NCBI GenBank assembly: GCA_910578105.1
Contig: CAJTPD010000003.1
Span: 1 to 64,000, forward strand
Direction: 5' to 3'
Length of the DNA: 64,000 nt
Source: an uncultured Odoribacter sp.
GTDB taxonomy: Bacteria; Bacteroidota; Bacteroidia; Bacteroidales; Marinifilaceae
The position numbers were made by a program, and so were the translations under genes. A model generated the notes under the pieces. That model was not told the origin of the DNA and did no database searches. It worked only from the letters and a program-made list of their open reading frames with translations. Within the stretch, counting starts at the first letter, position 1. The number at the start of each line of letters is the position of its first letter. Shown piece by piece: positions 16,604 to 26,389 of the stretch.

Positions 16604-17200
16604 TTAATCAAGAAAGTCGACAGATTCAATCTGTGCTAATCGGGAACGTAATACAGGCATATCTTTCTGGCGGATGGAAAGCAACATTTCACATTCTAAC
16701 TCAAAATGACGCTCCAATATTTCCGGTACCTCCTCTTTCACAATTTTCATAATATCATTCATGACAAGATAACTGAAACGAATACGCAATCTTTCATCCA
16801 CTGTTTTTTCAATGACTACAGCATTCCGAAGAACATCAGTAGCTGCTTCCCGATAAGCATTGATTAAACCAGAAACACCCAGTTTGGTTCCGCCGAAATA
16901 ACGAACCACCACAATCAAAATATTCGTCAAATCCTGAGACTGAATTTGTCCTAAAATAGGTTTGCCGGCAGTAGAAGAAGGTTCCCCGTCATCATTTGCC
17001 CGGAAACAAGTTTTAGCCACACCTAACCTCCACGCAAAACAATGATGTCTGGCATCATAATATTGTTCTTTCAAACAAGCAACTATCGTTTTAATTTCAT
17101 CCTCATTTTCGACAGGATAGGCCAAGGCAATAAAACGGCTTCCTTTCTCCTTATATAAGCCCTCTGCAGGCTCCTTTATTGTTTTATAAACATCTTCCAT
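16604..17200 (-). CDS. yigZ: YigZ/IMPACT family protein
   Basis: 198 residues from the ATG at 17200; eight further in-frame codons upstream look non-native. The N-terminal IMPACT (UPF0029) domain is clear: KGSRFIALAYPV, the YYDARHHCFAWRLG block with NDDGEPSSTAGKPI, and VVRYFGGTKLGVSGLINAYREA. A C-terminal ferredoxin-like domain follows. The family interacts with translation factors or ribosomes in eukaryotes; the bacterial role is unclear. It lies about 100 bp downstream of dnaA on the same strand, separated by a terminator. Confidence 0.9.
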   Translation of the reverse strand: MEDVYKTIKEPAEGLYKEKGSRFIALAYPVENEDEIKTIVACLKEQYYDARHHCFAWRLGVAKTCFRANDDGEPSSTAGKPILGQIQSQDLTNILIVVVRYFGGTKLGVSGLINAYREAATDVLRNAVVIEKTVDERLRIRFSYLVMNDIMKIVKEEVPEILERHFELECEMLLSIRQKDMPVLRSRLAQIESVDFLD

Positions 17201-17243
17201 AATAAATAACCGCAAACAACACAAACATACAGATAAAATAAAA

Positions 17244-17277
17244 GGTTTAAAATCAGGATTATCCCTAATTCTAAACC
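17244..17277 (-). terminator. Terminator downstream of dnaA
   Basis: On the minus strand GGTTTA ... TAAACC arms with an imperfect inner stem (AGG / CCT) are followed by TTTTATTTTA. It lies directly after the dnaA stop and before yigZ. Confidence 0.6.
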
Positions 17278-17301
17278 CTCTTTTGAATTATTAATAAGAG
17301 C

Positions 17302-18726
17302 TCAATTCATACAGTATAATTTCCGTTGTATCTCTTCCACCAAAATCTTAAAATTACGGTCTGTTTCTATCAAATCTGTAACAGCTTTACAAGCATATAA
17401 AACTGTCGCATGGTCTTTTTTACCAATCTGATTCCCAATGTAAGAAAGTGAGTATTTGGTATAATTCTTACTAAAATACATTGCTAACTGTCTGGCTTGT
17501 ACAACTTCGCGCTTCCTGGTCTTAGTCTGCAAAAGTTCTTCAGGAATTTTAAAATGCTCACATACTACCTGCTGAATTCTGCCAACAGTCAGTTCCTCTG
17601 TCTGTTTCCTCACCATTTTACCCAGAATATCCTGTACCACATCCAGGGTCAAATCACGCTTATTAAAAGTAGACTGAGCCAGCAATGAAATCATTGCTCC
17701 TTCCAATTCACGGACATTATTGTTCACATATTTGCAAATATATTCTATAATATCCTCCGAAAAATCAATACCATCTTTACGGGCTTTATTCAACACGATT
17801 TCTTTCCGGGTCTCAAAATCGGGAACTTTAATTTCAGCCGCTAATCCCCAACGGAACCGCGACAGTAATCGGTCTTCCATACCCTCCAACTCAGCCGGAG
17901 CTTTATCACAAGTAAGAATCAACTGTTTCCCGGACTGATGCAAATGATTGAAAATGTGGAAAAAGGTATTCTGAGTACCTGTCTTACCCGCCAATTCCTG
18001 AATATCATCCAAAATCAATACATCAATTAACTGATAAAAATGAAGAAAATCATTTACTTCATTCCGCCGGACAGCTTCAGTAAACTGGGTCTGGAAAATA
18101 TTGGTAGAAACATATAATACCACTTTATCGGGAAAATTCTGCTTCACTTCCAATCCGATAGCCTGCGCTAAATGGGTTTTACCCAAACCAGAGCCTCCAT
18201 ATATCAACAAAGGATTAAACGCCGTCCCTCCCGGACGCTGCGCTATCGCCATCCCTGCAGATTTTGCCAACCGGTTACATGAACCTTCAATAAAACTATC
18301 CATAGTATAAGAAGGATTCAACTGAGAATCTATCTGAATCTGATTGGAAACACGTTCAAAAGGATTTTTTACCCCACTCTGCTTCGAACTATCTAAATAT
18401 ACGGTACTAAGTACCGGTTTTTTTACCGGACTCGAAGCTAAAGTCGTTGTCAAAGGCTTTGCTGCTTTTATCTTTTCAACAACCACAGAATACTCCAGCT
18501 TTACTTTCGGACCTATTACAGCTTGTAATGCCCGCCGTAAAATATCAATATACTCCCCTTCAAGTGCTTCATACACATAAGCACTTGGCACTTGTATAGT
18601 CAATATATCATCCTTCAATTTCAGGGCACGTACCGGCTTAAAAAGAGTACGAAATCTTTCCGGTGATACCTGCTCCTGTATCAACGACAAACACTTTGAC
18701 CAAACTTTTGTACAATCTTTCTCCAT
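17302..18726 (-). CDS. dnaA: Chromosomal replication initiator DnaA
   Basis: A 474-residue AAA+ initiator that opens the replication origin. Domain I (about 1-85) starts with VWSKCLSLIQEQVSPERF; a variable linker follows. The AAA+ core has Walker A GGSGLGKTHL (about 175) and Walker B LILDDIQEL (about 235). Domain IV carries the DNA-binding signature IGNQIGKKDHATVLYACKAV (about 430-455). Full length and undamaged. The upstream gap has no clear cluster of DnaA boxes, so oriC need not be here; in Bacteroidota dnaA is often away from oriC. Confidence 0.97.
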   Translation of the reverse strand: MEKDCTKVWSKCLSLIQEQVSPERFRTLFKPVRALKLKDDILTIQVPSAYVYEALEGEYIDILRRALQAVIGPKVKLEYSVVVEKIKAAKPLTTTLASSPVKKPVLSTVYLDSSKQSGVKNPFERVSNQIQIDSQLNPSYTMDSFIEGSCNRLAKSAGMAIAQRPGGTAFNPLLIYGGSGLGKTHLAQAIGLEVKQNFPDKVVLYVSTNIFQTQFTEAVRRNEVNDFLHFYQLIDVLILDDIQELAGKTGTQNTFFHIFNHLHQSGKQLILTCDKAPAELEGMEDRLLSRFRWGLAAEIKVPDFETRKEIVLNKARKDGIDFSEDIIEYICKYVNNNVRELEGAMISLLAQSTFNKRDLTLDVVQDILGKMVRKQTEELTVGRIQQVVCEHFKIPEELLQTKTRKREVVQARQLAMYFSKNYTKYSLSYIGNQIGKKDHATVLYACKAVTDLIETDRNFKILVEEIQRKLYCMN

Positions 18727-19102
18727 AGTTTATTGTTTGTCAGATAGTTCCCATTATTCACTACCCTCTCCCATTCAGCATGCTAAATTCCGCAAAAAAA
18801 AACTCATAAAAAAATGCTTTTTCGTTTGGTTATTTTCAAAAATTGTTTTTTGCTATTTATCAGTACATTATATACAAAATACACTATATCAAATACTTAT
18901 CACGTGTAATTCCAAGCTACTTACAGTCTTCCTATACACTCCTCTACTTATCACAAATTGACCTTTATCAATTCCTGACAACTTCCATAAACAATTCTGG
19001 ATAAAGGAAAATATCTACAAAGAGTATTAACATAATAAATTAAGTGAATATATTATTATGTTAATGAAATCTTTAACATTCACACTCCTATTTAGAATGA
19101 TT
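18727..19102. other. AT-rich gap upstream of dnaA
   Basis: 375 bases without a gene. Seen: two copies of TACTTATCAC (18894-18903 and 18945-18954), weakly like DnaA boxes, and a 12-bp perfect inverted repeat with arms 19026-19037 and 19054-19065 downstream of the MCE gene. The minus-strand dnaA promoter should lie here but no clean TAnnTTTG is evident. Confidence 0.4.
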
Positions 19103-20302
19103 CTAATTTATGATTTGATTTATTTTAACAATAAATGCTCCTTTAAAGGTTTTATTAACTTGGTCCAACTCTTTCTGTGCTTGTTTCAAATTTTTATAGG
19201 TATGCAACAAATAGAAAAATTTTCCATTCTTTCTCATCTCCTTCAAATCCGGATACTTAAGATAAAGGTCTGAATTCAATGGAAGCGGCCGTTCTGTTTC
19301 AGCAATGGCAATACCATAATTGTCTTCCGGTAAAATTTTCTTTGCACCAAAATCAAATATGGAAAGATTTACAAAACGCTTCGGATTTTGCCTGAATTCT
19401 GTCAATAATTTATCCAGATTATCACTCACTGCTGTCAGATTATAATACAATTCTGCATCATTTACCATCCCTCCCAGGGAACCTTTTCCCCGATTGATTT
19501 TCCTTACAATTGAATCCACCTGAATCAACACCCCATTCAAATAACGGATAGAGTTATTCAGATTTATTGCTTTCAAAGAATCACTAATCGTAGTTATATT
19601 ACTCAGACTACGTGTTATCTCCGTATTACTACCTTCTAAATTTTCAGTAATGCTATTTATATTTTCCAATATATCCGATACCCGCCCGGATTCTTCACTC
19701 AACATCTTATGCAACGCACCGGAAGCCTTTTCCACATGCTCCAATGTACGACTGACACTTTTCAAGGAACCCCGTATATTCCCCTTTGCATTTTCACTGA
19801 ATATCTCTTGCAACGCCAACAAAACAGTATCCAGGGAAACCATTATATTTTCCGCCTTTTTCTTTAATGGTTCCAAATGTTCGTTCAATTGTTCCATAAT
19901 CCCAAGTTCCAACTGCGTCCGCAACGTATCCCCACTCTGAGCATAAGTCATTGCATCCCCCGGCACCAGATTAATTGCCTTAGAACCCATTAAATCAGCA
20001 CTTTGTATCGCAGCTATAGAATTAGACGGGATTTTCAGCTTTTTACCAACAGTAAATTGCACCAGCACTTTATCAAACCGTTCTCCTGTAAAACTCACAG
20101 AATTCACTTGTCCTACACTATATCCCCTGTAAATCACACTACTCGACACCTTCAAACCATCAATCCGGTCATAAACCCCATAAAACACATTGTTTTTATC
20201 AAACAATGCCCTGGCTTTCAAAAAATTTATTCCCCAAATCAGGATGATAAGGGCTGCAATAGCTGTAATAGCAAGTTTTACCTCTCTTCTTATATATATC
20301 AT
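19103..20302 (-). CDS. MCE/MlaD family lipid-transport protein
   Basis: 399 residues from the ATG at 20302 (a TTG two codons upstream is less likely). One N-terminal membrane anchor (about 9-25), then an MCE domain (about 38-115, VFYGVYDRIDGLKVSSSVIYRGYSVGQV), as in the periplasmic MlaD component of phospholipid ABC transporters between inner and outer membrane. A long helical stalk follows. The last 45 residues (FFYLLHTYKNLKQAQKELDQ ... GAFIVKI) resemble half of a SPOR domain, unusual for MlaD. It follows the amidase gene after 9 bases. The MlaE permease and MlaF ATPase are not in this window. Confidence 0.85.
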   Translation of the reverse strand: MIYIRREVKLAITAIAALIILIWGINFLKARALFDKNNVFYGVYDRIDGLKVSSSVIYRGYSVGQVNSVSFTGERFDKVLVQFTVGKKLKIPSNSIAAIQSADLMGSKAINLVPGDAMTYAQSGDTLRTQLELGIMEQLNEHLEPLKKKAENIMVSLDTVLLALQEIFSENAKGNIRGSLKSVSRTLEHVEKASGALHKMLSEESGRVSDILENINSITENLEGSNTEITRSLSNITTISDSLKAINLNNSIRYLNGVLIQVDSIVRKINRGKGSLGGMVNDAELYYNLTAVSDNLDKLLTEFRQNPKRFVNLSIFDFGAKKILPEDNYGIAIAETERPLPLNSDLYLKYPDLKEMRKNGKFFYLLHTYKNLKQAQKELDQVNKTFKGAFIVKINQIIN

Positions 20303-20311
20303 AATCAACTC

Positions 20312-21457
20312 TTATTTTCGTTCCAATTTTCTGGCTTCTGAAACAGAAATCATACCACCTTTATAGATGGCAATAATAAAACAGTCTTTTACTTTACCTC
20401 TGACTTTCTGCAAATCAACTTTTACTCTTTCATACTCCACAGAAGGGACTACATAATAACGGAAACGCCCCTCGGATTTCAACTCATACACTTTGGTTCC
20501 CGGACATAGAGCCGACATTTTTTTTACCTGAGTTGGAGCAGAAGCAACTTGAATGGCATAAACAGGAAAATCCTGATGAATACTTTCGTGAATCACCTGT
20601 TCGTTCTTTTCATTTTGTTTTTCAGCAACAGCCCTTTCAATATTCAAAGCAACCTTCTTTTCCACCCTCTCCTTAAATGACTGAAATCCTTTAAAAATCC
20701 CATTGGCAATTTTAGTCTGTCCGGCATCTGAAGCCATAAAACGTTCATCTTCCGGATTGGAAATATATCCCACTTCCACTAACACCGAAGGCATAGCAAC
20801 ATCTTTCAACACCCACAGAGGTCCCTGCCTCACCTCCCGGTCCACCCCGTTAGTAGTTTTAACCAAATTATCCTGAATCATAGAAGCTAACATCAGACTT
20901 TTGTCAAGATGCATATTCCTAAGCATGCTGAACATAATATAAGATTCTGCCCGGGAAGGGTCAAAACCTTCATATTTCATAGAATAATCATCCTCATAAT
21001 GAATAACGGAGTTTTCCTTCATGGCCACCTGAAGATTGTGTTCAGAATTATTTGTACCCAATACAAAAGTCTCCATCCCTTTCACATATTTATTCCTGGG
21101 ATTTTTTTTTATATCCAAAGCATTCGCATGCACTGAAATAAATAAATCAGCTTTATGATTATTAGCAATACGGGTACGTTCCTCCAATTCAACAAAAACA
21201 TCAGTTTTGCGGATATAGGCAACTTTAATATCCGGATAAGTTTTCTCAATCAGTTTACCCAATTTTAAGGCTACGGACAATACAATATTTTTCTCATATG
21301 CCTTTGTTCCTACTGCCCCCGGATCTTTTCCACCGTGACCGGCATCAATGCAAATGCACTTAATTTTTCCCAAATCCTGTTGTCCAACGGATATATTCAC
21401 AGAAAATATTGTCAACAAAACCAATATAATTCCGCTTAGTCCGCATTTAATTATCAT
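20312..21457 (-). CDS. N-acetylmuramoyl-L-alanine amidase
   Basis: A 381-residue cell-wall amidase with a signal peptide ending SVGQ near residue 25. The Amidase_3 domain (about 33-245) shows zinc ligands and catalytic Glu in IDAGHGGKDPGA, the KAYEKNI glutamate, SVHANA and VEVGYISNPED. A linker rich in lysine and glutamate follows. The C-terminus (about 290-370) looks SPOR-like (VYAIQVASAPTQ, VYELKSEGRFRYYVV), a module that binds denuded septal peptidoglycan. It cleaves the amide bond between MurNAc and the stem peptide during cell separation. It is divergent from the LptD-like gene and co-oriented with the MCE gene. Confidence 0.92.
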   Translation of the reverse strand: MIIKCGLSGIILVLLTIFSVNISVGQQDLGKIKCICIDAGHGGKDPGAVGTKAYEKNIVLSVALKLGKLIEKTYPDIKVAYIRKTDVFVELEERTRIANNHKADLFISVHANALDIKKNPRNKYVKGMETFVLGTNNSEHNLQVAMKENSVIHYEDDYSMKYEGFDPSRAESYIMFSMLRNMHLDKSLMLASMIQDNLVKTTNGVDREVRQGPLWVLKDVAMPSVLVEVGYISNPEDERFMASDAGQTKIANGIFKGFQSFKERVEKKVALNIERAVAEKQNEKNEQVIHESIHQDFPVYAIQVASAPTQVKKMSALCPGTKVYELKSEGRFRYYVVPSVEYERVKVDLQKVRGKVKDCFIIAIYKGGMISVSEARKLERK

Positions 21458-21509
21458 GATATTTAAAACTTTTTAAAAAGAATGATAGCTATTAACAATC
21501 AATATTTCT

Positions 21510-21517
21510 TACATTTG
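21510..21517 (+). promoter_or_regulatory. -7 box for the LptD-like gene
   Basis: TACATTTG matches the Bacteroidota TAnnTTTG consensus and lies 57 bases upstream of the TTG start. No good -33 TTG is seen at the normal distance. Confidence 0.4.
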
Positions 21518-21573
21518 CAATCCGAATCCGGAAAACGGAATGCATTTATTCATCACAAAAATAGTATAATAAA

Positions 21574-24408
21574 TTGCAAAGTAGAGCATATATAGCCCAT
21601 TTTATTACGATTAGTGTCATTTTAATCATGGCCGCTTGCTCTGTTGTATCGCATTCTGCACAAGACCGGCAAGACATTGTGCCTGTACCTGTACCTCCGG
21701 ACCAATGGAACAATACCATAAAAGACAGTATTTCTCATGCACATACTGTTTCGCAACATCCGTCGCCTGCAACACACAAAACAATCAAGCAACAGGAAAA
21801 GAATGTACAATCTCAAAACACGGATTCTCAGACTAAATTTCCGGAATCCAATGACTCATTAGTGTTGCAGGATTCTATAAACTCTGAGACATTCACACTC
21901 AGAGATACTACCAATATCGGTCAACCGGAAGCAGAACCGGATTCTTTGCAAGCCAAACCATTATTCAATGACATAGTAAGTTACAAAGCAGACGATTCTA
22001 TTAAATTCTCTATTCCCAGTAAAGAAATGTATCTGTTTAAAAATGGTTTTGTAAAATACATTTCTACTGAATTACAGGCAGATTCTATTGTCATGGATAT
22101 GGCTAATAATCTGGCTTATGCCTCCGGAATTGCAGATTCGGCAGGAGTCATCAATGGAAAACCCAAATTTAAAGACAAGTCACAAGAATTTGAAAGCCTC
22201 GACTTACGTTATAATTTCAAAACCGGAAAAGGAGTTATTAAAGAAATTGTAACACAACAAGGTGAGGGATACATTCAGGGAAAATTGACAAAACGGATGT
22301 CAGATTCTGTCTATTGTGTCAAAGAAGGTTGGTATACCACCTGCGACCAGCACGATCATCCCCATTTTTATATCCGGATGAGCAAAGCCAAACTAATCAA
22401 AGATAAGAAAGTGGTCTCCGGATTTGCTAATCTTTATATAGAAGATGTTCCGCTCCCATTGGCCATCCCGTTCGGTTTTTTCCCCATCACAAAAAAAGGA
22501 ACTTCCGGAATTTTGATGCCTACTTACGGAGAAGAACGGTTAAGAGGATTTAATTTACGGGACGGCGGATACTACTGGTTCATCAATGATTATATTGATA
22601 TGGCTGTGACAGGGACTATTTTTACAAACGGTTCCTGGGCATTAAATCTGGGTTCTAATTACCGTAAACGCTATAAATTCAGCGGTAATTTCAATTTCTC
22701 TATGAGCCGTAACCATACAGGCGACAAGGGGACAGAGGATTTCAGAGAATCCAAAGACTGGGCACTCCGCTGGACACATACCCAAGATGCAAAAGCAAAT
22801 CCCTATACTACTTTTTCTGCTTCTGTTGACATGTCATCGGCAAATGACAATTATTATAATTCCGGAACTAATATCAACGACATTGCCAACCAGCGCAAAC
22901 AATCCAGTATTTCATGGAGTAAAAAGTGGCCGGACAAACCTTTTAATCTTACAGCCAGTTTTACACACAATCAGAACAGCCGGGATTCTTCCATCTCCCT
23001 CTCTTTCCCGAACATTAATTTCAGAGTATCCCAAATTTATCCTTTCCGCAGAAAAGAAAGAGTAGGAAGTATAAAATGGTATGAAAATATCGGTTTCACA
23101 TACAGTGCTGAACTCAAAAATACAATCCAGACCCAAGAGTCCGAATTAGGTAATTCATTCAAGCATTTCGCCAGAGACTGGCAGAATGGATTTCAACATT
23201 CTATACCGCTCAGTACCAGTTTTAACCTGCTAAAAGACCTCTCCCTCTCCCCCTCCATATCTTATAAGGGAGTAGCTTATTTAAGCTCTATCCGCAAAGG
23301 AGATTGGGTAGTCGACTCCACAATGCCCAACTACGGCTATAACCCCATTGACACCATCTATGGTTTGCACTATGCCCACAATTACACGGCAAGCGCATCC
23401 CTGTCTTACAATCCTACCATATACGGTATGTATCAGTTCAAACCGGATGCCAAAGTATTTGCTATCCGTCATGTAATCCGTCCCAGTGCCAGTATTTCTT
23501 ATGCTCCGAATCTGGGAATCGACCCGAAAAACTATTGGAAAACCTATCTGGACAAAAATGGCGCAGAACAGAAATATTCCATCTTTGAAGGGAAAATATA
23601 CGGAACACCTACAAGTTCCGAACGTTCAAAACAATCCGGAACGCTCAACCTGAGCATTGACAACAACGTAGAAATGAAAATCCGGAATGAGCAGGATACA
23701 ACAGGAAAAGAAGAGTATAAAAAAGTCAAATTATTGGAAAGTTTCCGGCTTTCATCCAGTTACAATTTTTTTGCAGACTCAATGCGTTGGTCCACAATAC
23801 AATTATCTGCCCGCACCAAAGTATTCAATAACAGAGTAAACATTAATCTCTCCGGAACATTAGACCCTTATGCAATCAATGCCAATGCCGTGCGTATCAA
23901 TAAATACAACGGCGGAATCGGACGGCTGACCCGGGTTTCCGCTTCTTCCGGAATTCAATTTTCTTCCGACAAAGGAAAGAATAAAGAAGAAAAACAAAAA
24001 CGACTGACAGGCTACGGGCACTACGAAGAATACATGGATTTCGACGTTCCCTGGAGCATCAGTTTGGACTATACTTTCAACTACTCAAAAAACTATTCCC
24101 GGAATCCTGCGGAAGGGGCCAAACACCCGTTAAGTAAAAATACCATCTCCCAAATGATCAGAATTAACGGGGATATCTCATTAACTCCGAAATGGAAACT
24201 GGGCTACAGTACCGGTTATGATTTCCAGCAAAAAGAAATCACTGCCACAAGTTTTAACCTTTCCCGCGATTTACACTGCTGGGAAATGCGGTTTTCCTGC
24301 ATTCCCTTTGGAACACACCAGTCTTATAATTTTCAGATAAACGTAAGATCCAGTTTGTTACAGGACTTAAAACTAATGAAGAAAGATTCCTGGTATGACA
24401 GAAGGTAA
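21574..24408 (+). CDS. LptD-like outer-membrane LPS-assembly protein
   Basis: 944 residues starting at a TTG; no ATG upstream is in frame before a stop at 21562, and the TTG gives the only complete export signal. A cysteine at about residue 22 (IMAAC) could be a lipid site, though the box is imperfect. About 60-130 is low-complexity. An OstA-like jellyroll follows (about 140-250, KNGFVKYISTELQADSIVMD) and then a large beta-barrel region (about 280-944, with LYIEDVPLPLAIPFGFFPI, a Bacteroidota LptD hallmark). It would insert LPS into the outer leaflet with LptE. It is divergent from the amidase. Confidence 0.88.
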   Translation: MQSRAYIAHFITISVILIMAACSVVSHSAQDRQDIVPVPVPPDQWNNTIKDSISHAHTVSQHPSPATHKTIKQQEKNVQSQNTDSQTKFPESNDSLVLQDSINSETFTLRDTTNIGQPEAEPDSLQAKPLFNDIVSYKADDSIKFSIPSKEMYLFKNGFVKYISTELQADSIVMDMANNLAYASGIADSAGVINGKPKFKDKSQEFESLDLRYNFKTGKGVIKEIVTQQGEGYIQGKLTKRMSDSVYCVKEGWYTTCDQHDHPHFYIRMSKAKLIKDKKVVSGFANLYIEDVPLPLAIPFGFFPITKKGTSGILMPTYGEERLRGFNLRDGGYYWFINDYIDMAVTGTIFTNGSWALNLGSNYRKRYKFSGNFNFSMSRNHTGDKGTEDFRESKDWALRWTHTQDAKANPYTTFSASVDMSSANDNYYNSGTNINDIANQRKQSSISWSKKWPDKPFNLTASFTHNQNSRDSSISLSFPNINFRVSQIYPFRRKERVGSIKWYENIGFTYSAELKNTIQTQESELGNSFKHFARDWQNGFQHSIPLSTSFNLLKDLSLSPSISYKGVAYLSSIRKGDWVVDSTMPNYGYNPIDTIYGLHYAHNYTASASLSYNPTIYGMYQFKPDAKVFAIRHVIRPSASISYAPNLGIDPKNYWKTYLDKNGAEQKYSIFEGKIYGTPTSSERSKQSGTLNLSIDNNVEMKIRNEQDTTGKEEYKKVKLLESFRLSSSYNFFADSMRWSTIQLSARTKVFNNRVNINLSGTLDPYAINANAVRINKYNGGIGRLTRVSASSGIQFSSDKGKNKEEKQKRLTGYGHYEEYMDFDVPWSISLDYTFNYSKNYSRNPAEGAKHPLSKNTISQMIRINGDISLTPKWKLGYSTGYDFQQKEITATSFNLSRDLHCWEMRFSCIPFGTHQSYNFQINVRSSLLQDLKLMKKDSWYDRR

Positions 24409-24438
24409 CCAATCAAGATATAAACCAAATACAAAGAC

Positions 24439-25716
24439 ATGATTGCTAAAATACTTCTATTTTTATTCCTTTTATTTTCCGGAATAGTCAACGCACAAAT
24501 TACATTTGATAAATACTTCCAGCCGAAAACCATGCGGTTTGATTATTACCATTGCGGAAACCATGCAGAAGAGGAATACTATTTCGATGAATTAAAAGAA
24601 GAACCTTACTGGGGTGGTTCCCGGCACTCACTGATCGACACAACCGGATTCGGTAACCAGTTTTTTAAAATTATCGACCAAGCCAGCAATAAAGAAATAT
24701 ATTCACGGGGATTTTGTACTTTATTCAACGAGTGGCAAACTACAGAAGAAGCCAAAACCATACGGAAAGCCATGCCCGAATCAGTAGTTTTCCCTTTTCC
24801 TAAAAAACCGGTACGTCTTGAAATATATGCCCGTAACCGCAAAGGAAAACTGGAAAAAAAATGGACACAAAACATTGACCCCCAATCTTATTTCATCCGG
24901 AAATTTATCCCTCGTTATGAAACGATGGAGATTGCTTATTCCGGAAACCCTTCCAAACGGGTAGATATTGTCCTGATTCCGGAAGGTTATACCTCAAATG
25001 AAAAAGAGAAATTTACGACAGCCTGTCAGAATTTTGCTAAAGAGTTTTTCAGCTATTCCCCTTACCGGGAGCACTCCGGACATTTTAATATCCGTGCTGT
25101 ATGGGCCCCTTCACAGGAATCGGGAGTCTCCTTACCCGGCGAACATATATGGCGGAACACAGCTACTAAAGCACAATTTTATACTTTCAATTCCGAACGT
25201 TACCAAATGATAGAAGATTTCCAGGGCCTGAGGGACATCGCAGCTCACGTACCCTATGATTATATCTACGTACTTTCCAATACACAGAAATACGGAGGAG
25301 GAGGTATTTTTAATTTCTACGGAATCAGTGCAGCCCATCACCCCACCAGCACCGGTAAAATCTATGTTCATGAATTCGGGCATCTCTTGCTTGGATTAGG
25401 AGACGAATATACAGGCAACGTTTCTTATAACGATATGTATCCTCCCCATATAGAGCCTTGGGAAGCAAACCTTACCACTCTGACTGACTTAGACCGGAAA
25501 GAATGGAAAAAAATGATAGACAAAAACACACCGGTTCCTACACCGGCAATACCGGAATATGCAAACCGGACAGGAGTTTTTGAAGGAGGAGGATACATTA
25601 GCAAAGGAGTTTACCGTCCCTATCAGACTTGCCTGATGCGGGAATTCAGTACCGACCGGTTCTGTCCGGTATGCACACAAGCCATTGTAAAATACATTCA
25701 CTTTCTGTGTCAATGA
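24439..25716 (+). CDS. M64 family metallopeptidase
   Basis: A 425-residue secreted peptidase with a signal peptide ending VNAQ near residue 20. The N-terminal beta-rich domain (about 20-165) precedes the peptidase domain. The zinc site HEFGHLLLGLGDEY lies near residue 313 and shows the HExxH variant HEFGH plus the downstream acidic ligand. The family (IgA-peptidase M64) was defined by a Clostridium enzyme that cleaves IgA; whether this member cleaves IgA is unknown. It starts 30 bp after the LptD-like gene on the same strand. Confidence 0.88.
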   Translation: MIAKILLFLFLLFSGIVNAQITFDKYFQPKTMRFDYYHCGNHAEEEYYFDELKEEPYWGGSRHSLIDTTGFGNQFFKIIDQASNKEIYSRGFCTLFNEWQTTEEAKTIRKAMPESVVFPFPKKPVRLEIYARNRKGKLEKKWTQNIDPQSYFIRKFIPRYETMEIAYSGNPSKRVDIVLIPEGYTSNEKEKFTTACQNFAKEFFSYSPYREHSGHFNIRAVWAPSQESGVSLPGEHIWRNTATKAQFYTFNSERYQMIEDFQGLRDIAAHVPYDYIYVLSNTQKYGGGGIFNFYGISAAHHPTSTGKIYVHEFGHLLLGLGDEYTGNVSYNDMYPPHIEPWEANLTTLTDLDRKEWKKMIDKNTPVPTPAIPEYANRTGVFEGGGYISKGVYRPYQTCLMREFSTDRFCPVCTQAIVKYIHFLCQ

Positions 25717-25743
25717 TAAAATAAAAAAGGTATCCCCCCCGGA

Positions 25744-26235
25744 TTAATACAATTTTGTCCATTCATATCCGTTGCCTGTAAAATCCATATAGCGGATAAA
25801 ATCTTCTGTTTTTATGGCCAAAGAAGCCCGGTTGTCATTTGGATGAAATGATACTTTCGGGGCTTTTCTCAAATTTTCATCCAAAAAAACATACACATGA
25901 TGTTCCGTATCGTTTAATAATCCGAAAGGACTCACAGAACCAGGTTTCAACCCAAGATATTTTTGCATCCGCTGCTCGGAAGCAAAACTCAATCTGCCTT
26001 GTCTCAGCCTCTGCTCAAGTTCATGGATAGCCAGATTCTGTTCACAATAGAAAATAACCAAATAATGCCGGTTTCCTTTATGATTCCGGAAAAACAAGTT
26101 CTTACAATGGGTACTGTCCATATTGTTACAATATTGCAGGGCAATCTCTATGGTTGGTGCCGCAGGATGTTCCAAATAATCATATCCTATCCCCAATTCT
26201 TTTAAAACCTCATAAACTTTATCTTGTCCTATCAT
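25744..26235 (-). CDS. YbaK/ProX-type aminoacyl-tRNA deacylase
   Basis: A 163-residue single-domain protein of the YbaK/ProRS-editing family. Visible family features: YLEHPAAPTIEIA, the CKNLFFRNHKGNRHYLVIF block with an active-site-type lysine, and the GSVSPFGLLND motif. The family clears mischarged tRNA (for example alanyl-tRNA-Pro). It matches the stand-alone ProX/PrdX group in length. It converges on the M64 gene and is followed upstream by a 150-base gap. Confidence 0.85.
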   Translation of the reverse strand: MIGQDKVYEVLKELGIGYDYLEHPAAPTIEIALQYCNNMDSTHCKNLFFRNHKGNRHYLVIFYCEQNLAIHELEQRLRQGRLSFASEQRMQKYLGLKPGSVSPFGLLNDTEHHVYVFLDENLRKAPKVSFHPNDNRASLAIKTEDFIRYMDFTGNGYEWTKLY

Positions 26236-26389
26236 AAATCAGGTAACTTTTATATTGACATAAATCAGGCGGGTCATTCAATGCAAAGATAATGTATTAC
26301 TTTGTATCTCCTGCCAATTGCGAAAATCATTCGGAAATTTAATATTCTTAATTTAACACCTTAGCTGAGCTCTATAAATTTGTTTTATC

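Noticed and set aside
18727..19102. oriC next to dnaA
   Set aside because: No cluster of clear DnaA boxes or obvious unwinding element is seen; only weak repeats are present.
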